IMG/VR virus record: IMGVR_UViG_3300010373_001364
Span: 1 to 64,000 of that record
Source: a virus
DNA length: 64,000 nt
Direction: 5' to 3' (one strand)
The notes below the pieces were generated by a model. That model was not told the origin of the DNA. It saw nothing but the letters and a program-made list of their open reading frames with translations, and did not search any database. Shown here one piece after another: positions 62,186-64,000 of the stretch. The number at the start of each line of letters is the position of its first letter. The first letter of the stretch is position 1. The position numbers and the translations under genes were made by a program.

Positions 62186-62524
62186 TTACTCGCTCTGCTG
62201 CTCTGGTTGACGCCATACATCCGAGTCCACCCGACGAGCCACCCTCATTGCTAACTTCTGCTGTGCCATGTGGATCGCATAATTGAACTCCGTCAGATCG
62301 TGGGGGATATGATTTTCCAACGCCACGAACTTCGCCCAAGCTTCCTTCAGATGATTAAGCACTTCTTTCTCCTCATCTGTCAAGCCCCGGTGCGGACCAG
62401 GGGCGTAGTAGTTGAAAGAAGACGGTAGGTGGGACGATATGTTTTCTAATGTCAATGGTGGACTTGGAAAGTTCCAATTAGGTTGCACATTGCAACCCAT
62501 GCACGTTGGCTGTTCAGAACCCAT
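62186..62524 (-). CDS. Acb2/Tad1-hairpin-like small protein (candidate anti-CBASS sponge)
   Basis: 112 residues. LTDEEKEVLNHLKEAWAKFVALENHIPHDLTEFNYAIHMAQQKLAMRVARR is a two-helix hairpin of the type seen in phage Acb2/Tad1 hairpin-domain proteins (L..aw..F..L...HP.D..eF..aIH.AQ..l..R...R). Those bind and sequester cyclic nucleotide signals of CBASS or Thoeris. The first 45 residues are Pro-rich with C-x2-C. The similarity is from pattern memory and needs structural comparison. It overlaps the small membrane gene by 11 nt. Confidence 0.55.
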   Translation of the reverse strand: MGSEQPTCMGCNVQPNWNFPSPPLTLENISSHLPSSFNYYAPGPHRGLTDEEKEVLNHLKEAWAKFVALENHIPHDLTEFNYAIHMAQQKLAMRVARRVDSDVWRQPEQQSE

Positions 62525-62639
62525 AATAGATCAACCTCATGATTACAAAATAGGCGATAACCAAAGCACCAACCGGAACTCCGAGTATGATAAAACACAC
62601 TAGGAATTCCAGGGTACTTACATCATTTTTGTCTTTCAC
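62514..62639 (-). CDS. Small single-pass membrane protein (GTG start)
   Basis: 41 residues: MKDKNDVSTL, then a hydrophobic helix EFLVCFIILGVPVGALVIAY continuing FVIMRL. It was read directly from the gap after nrdA. The GTG overlaps the nrdA stop (GTGA) with GAGG 7 nt upstream, and its end overlaps the next ATG. Function unknown. Confidence 0.6.
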   Translation of the reverse strand: MKDKNDVSTLEFLVCFIILGVPVGALVIAYFVIMRLIYYGF

Positions 62640-64000
62640 TGACAAGCCTCACAGTGAGGATCATCAATCCGGCACACCTTGACCGCAGGAATATCTTCTT
62701 CACGTTTCTGCGTCAAGCCGTACTTAGTGTCCAAGGTGGCTTTCTCAACACCAGATACACCCAGAGTACGCAAGTAGTAGGTAGTCTTTAGACCCTTCCT
62801 CCAAGCGTGCATATAAATCTCAGACAAAAGCTTGCCGCTGTTGTGGGCTACGAAGACGTTGTGAGACTGACTCTGGTCAATCCATTTGCTGCGCAGAGCC
62901 GTCAGGTCGATGGCACGTTTCTGATCAATCTCCCAAACTTCCTTGTACTTGGCACGCAAGCGCAGCGGAATCTTATCGATCTTCTGGATGCTACCATTGT
63001 GGTACTTGATCAGGTCCAGCATTTCCTTGTTCCAAAGACCCTCTTTTTTCAAGTCTTCAACTAAGAACTCATTAACTACCGTGAATTCACCAGACATATT
63101 TGCCTTGGTGAAAAGATTCTTGAAGGTGGCTTCACCATTAGGACCAAGAACGCAGGCGATGTTGCCAATGGTAGCGGTAGGCGCTACAGCCATTACGTTA
63201 GAGTTACGCATACCGTGAAGACTTACATGCGACTTTAGAAAATCCCAATCAAGGCGGCTTCTGCGATCAACCTCAACAGGAATGCCACGCTCCTTTTCCA
63301 GAAGATCAATTGTATCTAACGGGAAAATGCCACGATCCCATTTAGATCCCTTGTAAGTCTCATAGCAACCACGTTCCTGAGCCAAAATAGATGAGGACCA
63401 GATAGCGTGGTAGGCGATGAACTCCTGAAGCTCGTCTACGAAGTCATCAGCCTCTTCATAGCGAATATCAGCAAGGAAGAGTGCATCTTGAAGACCCATA
63501 AAACCAAGACCCACAGGGCGATGGCGTAGATTAGAAGCTTTGGCTTCAGGAACCGGATAGAAGTTGATATCGATTACATTATCGAGCATCCTCATCGCCG
63601 TCTCGATGGTGGTCTTCAGCAAATCCCAATTCACTTCCCAGGTCCAATCGTCGGCATGGATACTGTGTTCCTTCATGAACATATGGCGATAGATGTTTAA
63701 GCTGCCCAAATTGCACACTGCAATCTCGCCCAACTCTTTGACCGTCCGATCCTCATTCAGCTTCGTCGGGGTCGTATTAAGGGTGATCTCTGTGCAGAGA
63801 TTGCTGTTATGGACAACACCAACATGGTCTTGTGGGCTGCGGATATTGCAAGAGTCTTTGAAAGTCAACCACGGATGACCCGTCTCAAAAAGCATGGTCA
63901 ACATCTTGCGCCACAATTTCACCGCCTCCACAACCTTGTAACGGCGGATGTTGCCCGACTTCACCTGCTTCTCATAGTAGGTGTAGCGCTCCTCAAATTT
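62636..64000 (-). CDS. nrdA: Class I ribonucleotide reductase large subunit (partial, N-terminus outside)
   Basis: The frame runs off the right edge; about 454 residues of the C-terminal part are visible. NLCTEITLNT (active-site Cys region), VCNLGSLNIYRH, FYPVPEAKASNLRHRPVGLGFMG, MAVAPTATIGNI and the C-terminal redox pair in DPHCEACQ are typical. It reduces NDPs with NrdB. Note that a leftward nrdA-(small membrane gene)-(Acb2-like)-nrdB order separates the two subunits. Confidence 0.93.
   Translation of the reverse strand, partial: KFEERYTYYEKQVKSGNIRRYKVVEAVKLWRKMLTMLFETGHPWLTFKDSCNIRSPQDHVGVVHNSNLCTEITLNTTPTKLNEDRTVKELGEIAVCNLGSLNIYRHMFMKEHSIHADDWTWEVNWDLLKTTIETAMRMLDNVIDINFYPVPEAKASNLRHRPVGLGFMGLQDALFLADIRYEEADDFVDELQEFIAYHAIWSSSILAQERGCYETYKGSKWDRGIFPLDTIDLLEKERGIPVEVDRRSRLDWDFLKSHVSLHGMRNSNVMAVAPTATIGNIACVLGPNGEATFKNLFTKANMSGEFTVVNEFLVEDLKKEGLWNKEMLDLIKYHNGSIQKIDKIPLRLRAKYKEVWEIDQKRAIDLTALRSKWIDQSQSHNVFVAHNSGKLLSEIYMHAWRKGLKTTYYLRTLGVSGVEKATLDTKYGLTQKREEDIPAVKVCRIDDPHCEACQ

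Overview
The window is a slice of a large, T4-related contractile-tailed phage (myovirus) genome. The hallmarks seen are a contractile tail sheath, two tandem tail-tube proteins, two gp15-like tail-completion proteins, a gp26-type baseplate hub protein, a gp4/gp50-type head-completion nuclease, a gp55-type late sigma factor, a DnaB/gp41-type helicase, a RecA/UvsX-type recombinase, a gp32-type ssDNA-binding protein and class I ribonucleotide reductase. No integrase, IS element or CRISPR array was recognised. Genes are densely packed on both strands with many ATGA/GTGA overlaps. The host cannot be named. An ADP-heptose biosynthesis enzyme suggests a Gram-negative envelope, and some protein fragments (a HEAT-like segment, small basic and DUF2934 proteins) resemble planctomycete-type sequences, but that is only an impression.

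Layout. 1-8.5 kb: unknown and structural genes, GroES-like cochaperonin, nucleoside deoxyribosyltransferase-like protein, metallophosphoesterase, HAD phosphatase, a Nudix-thymidylate kinase fusion, a glucoamylase-like glycoside hydrolase and, convergent to it, a TPR-glycosyltransferase. 8.5-13.5 kb: tail module. 13.5-14.3 kb: late-transcription pair (gp55 sigma plus a possible gp33 co-activator). 14.4-18.4 kb: glycosyltransferase, CoaD-ParB-like fusion and membrane proteins. 18.4-22.6 kb: baseplate module with a likely programmed -1 frameshift. 22.6-26.7 kb: C39 peptidase, zinc-finger head-completion nuclease and unknown genes. 26.7-33.2 kb: HldE, PD-(D/E)XK nuclease, 2H phosphoesterase, class II amidotransferase, glycosyltransferase and a virion-like protein. 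33.2-39.3 kb: homing-endonuclease-like gene, then a leftward replication block (helicase, family A DNA polymerase). 39.3-46.8 kb: esterase, C26 amidotransferase/hydrolase, ThyX, amidoligase and small divergent genes. 46.9-51.1 kb: rightward early-type genes with sigma70-like promoters, a tRNA cluster and a structured leader RNA. 51.2-64 kb: leftward nucleotide and DNA metabolism (exonuclease, Nudix, RecA, ClpP, SSB, methyltransferase, CTP synthase, NrdB, NrdA).

Three systems stand out. (1) Two tRNA genes (48383-48454, 48604-48675) carry CUA anticodons and should decode UAG. Two nearby genes, a PTH2-like peptidyl-tRNA hydrolase (49281) and a cupin-like protein (50323), have good ribosome-binding sites but an in-frame TAG at codon 4 or 7, so they appear to need suppression. 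Two other gene pairs are joined in frame across a TAG. (2) A T4-like late promoter octamer (CTANATA core) lies 4-5 nt before the ATG of at least nine genes that lack a Shine-Dalgarno. This puts the expected transcription start at or beside the ATG and implies leaderless late mRNAs. (3) The baseplate hub gene ends with a correctly phased T-TTT-TTC slippery site. A -1 frame with no start codon of its own follows, and it is homologous to a downstream small protein.

The metabolic cargo is large: dNTP supply (NrdAB, ThyX, TMP kinase, CTP synthase, Nudix enzymes), surface or glycan modification (HldE, three glycosyltransferases, a glucoamylase-like enzyme, an esterase), amide-bond chemistry (amidoligase, class I and class II amidotransferases) and candidate anti-CBASS proteins (a 2H phosphoesterase and an Acb2-like hairpin protein).
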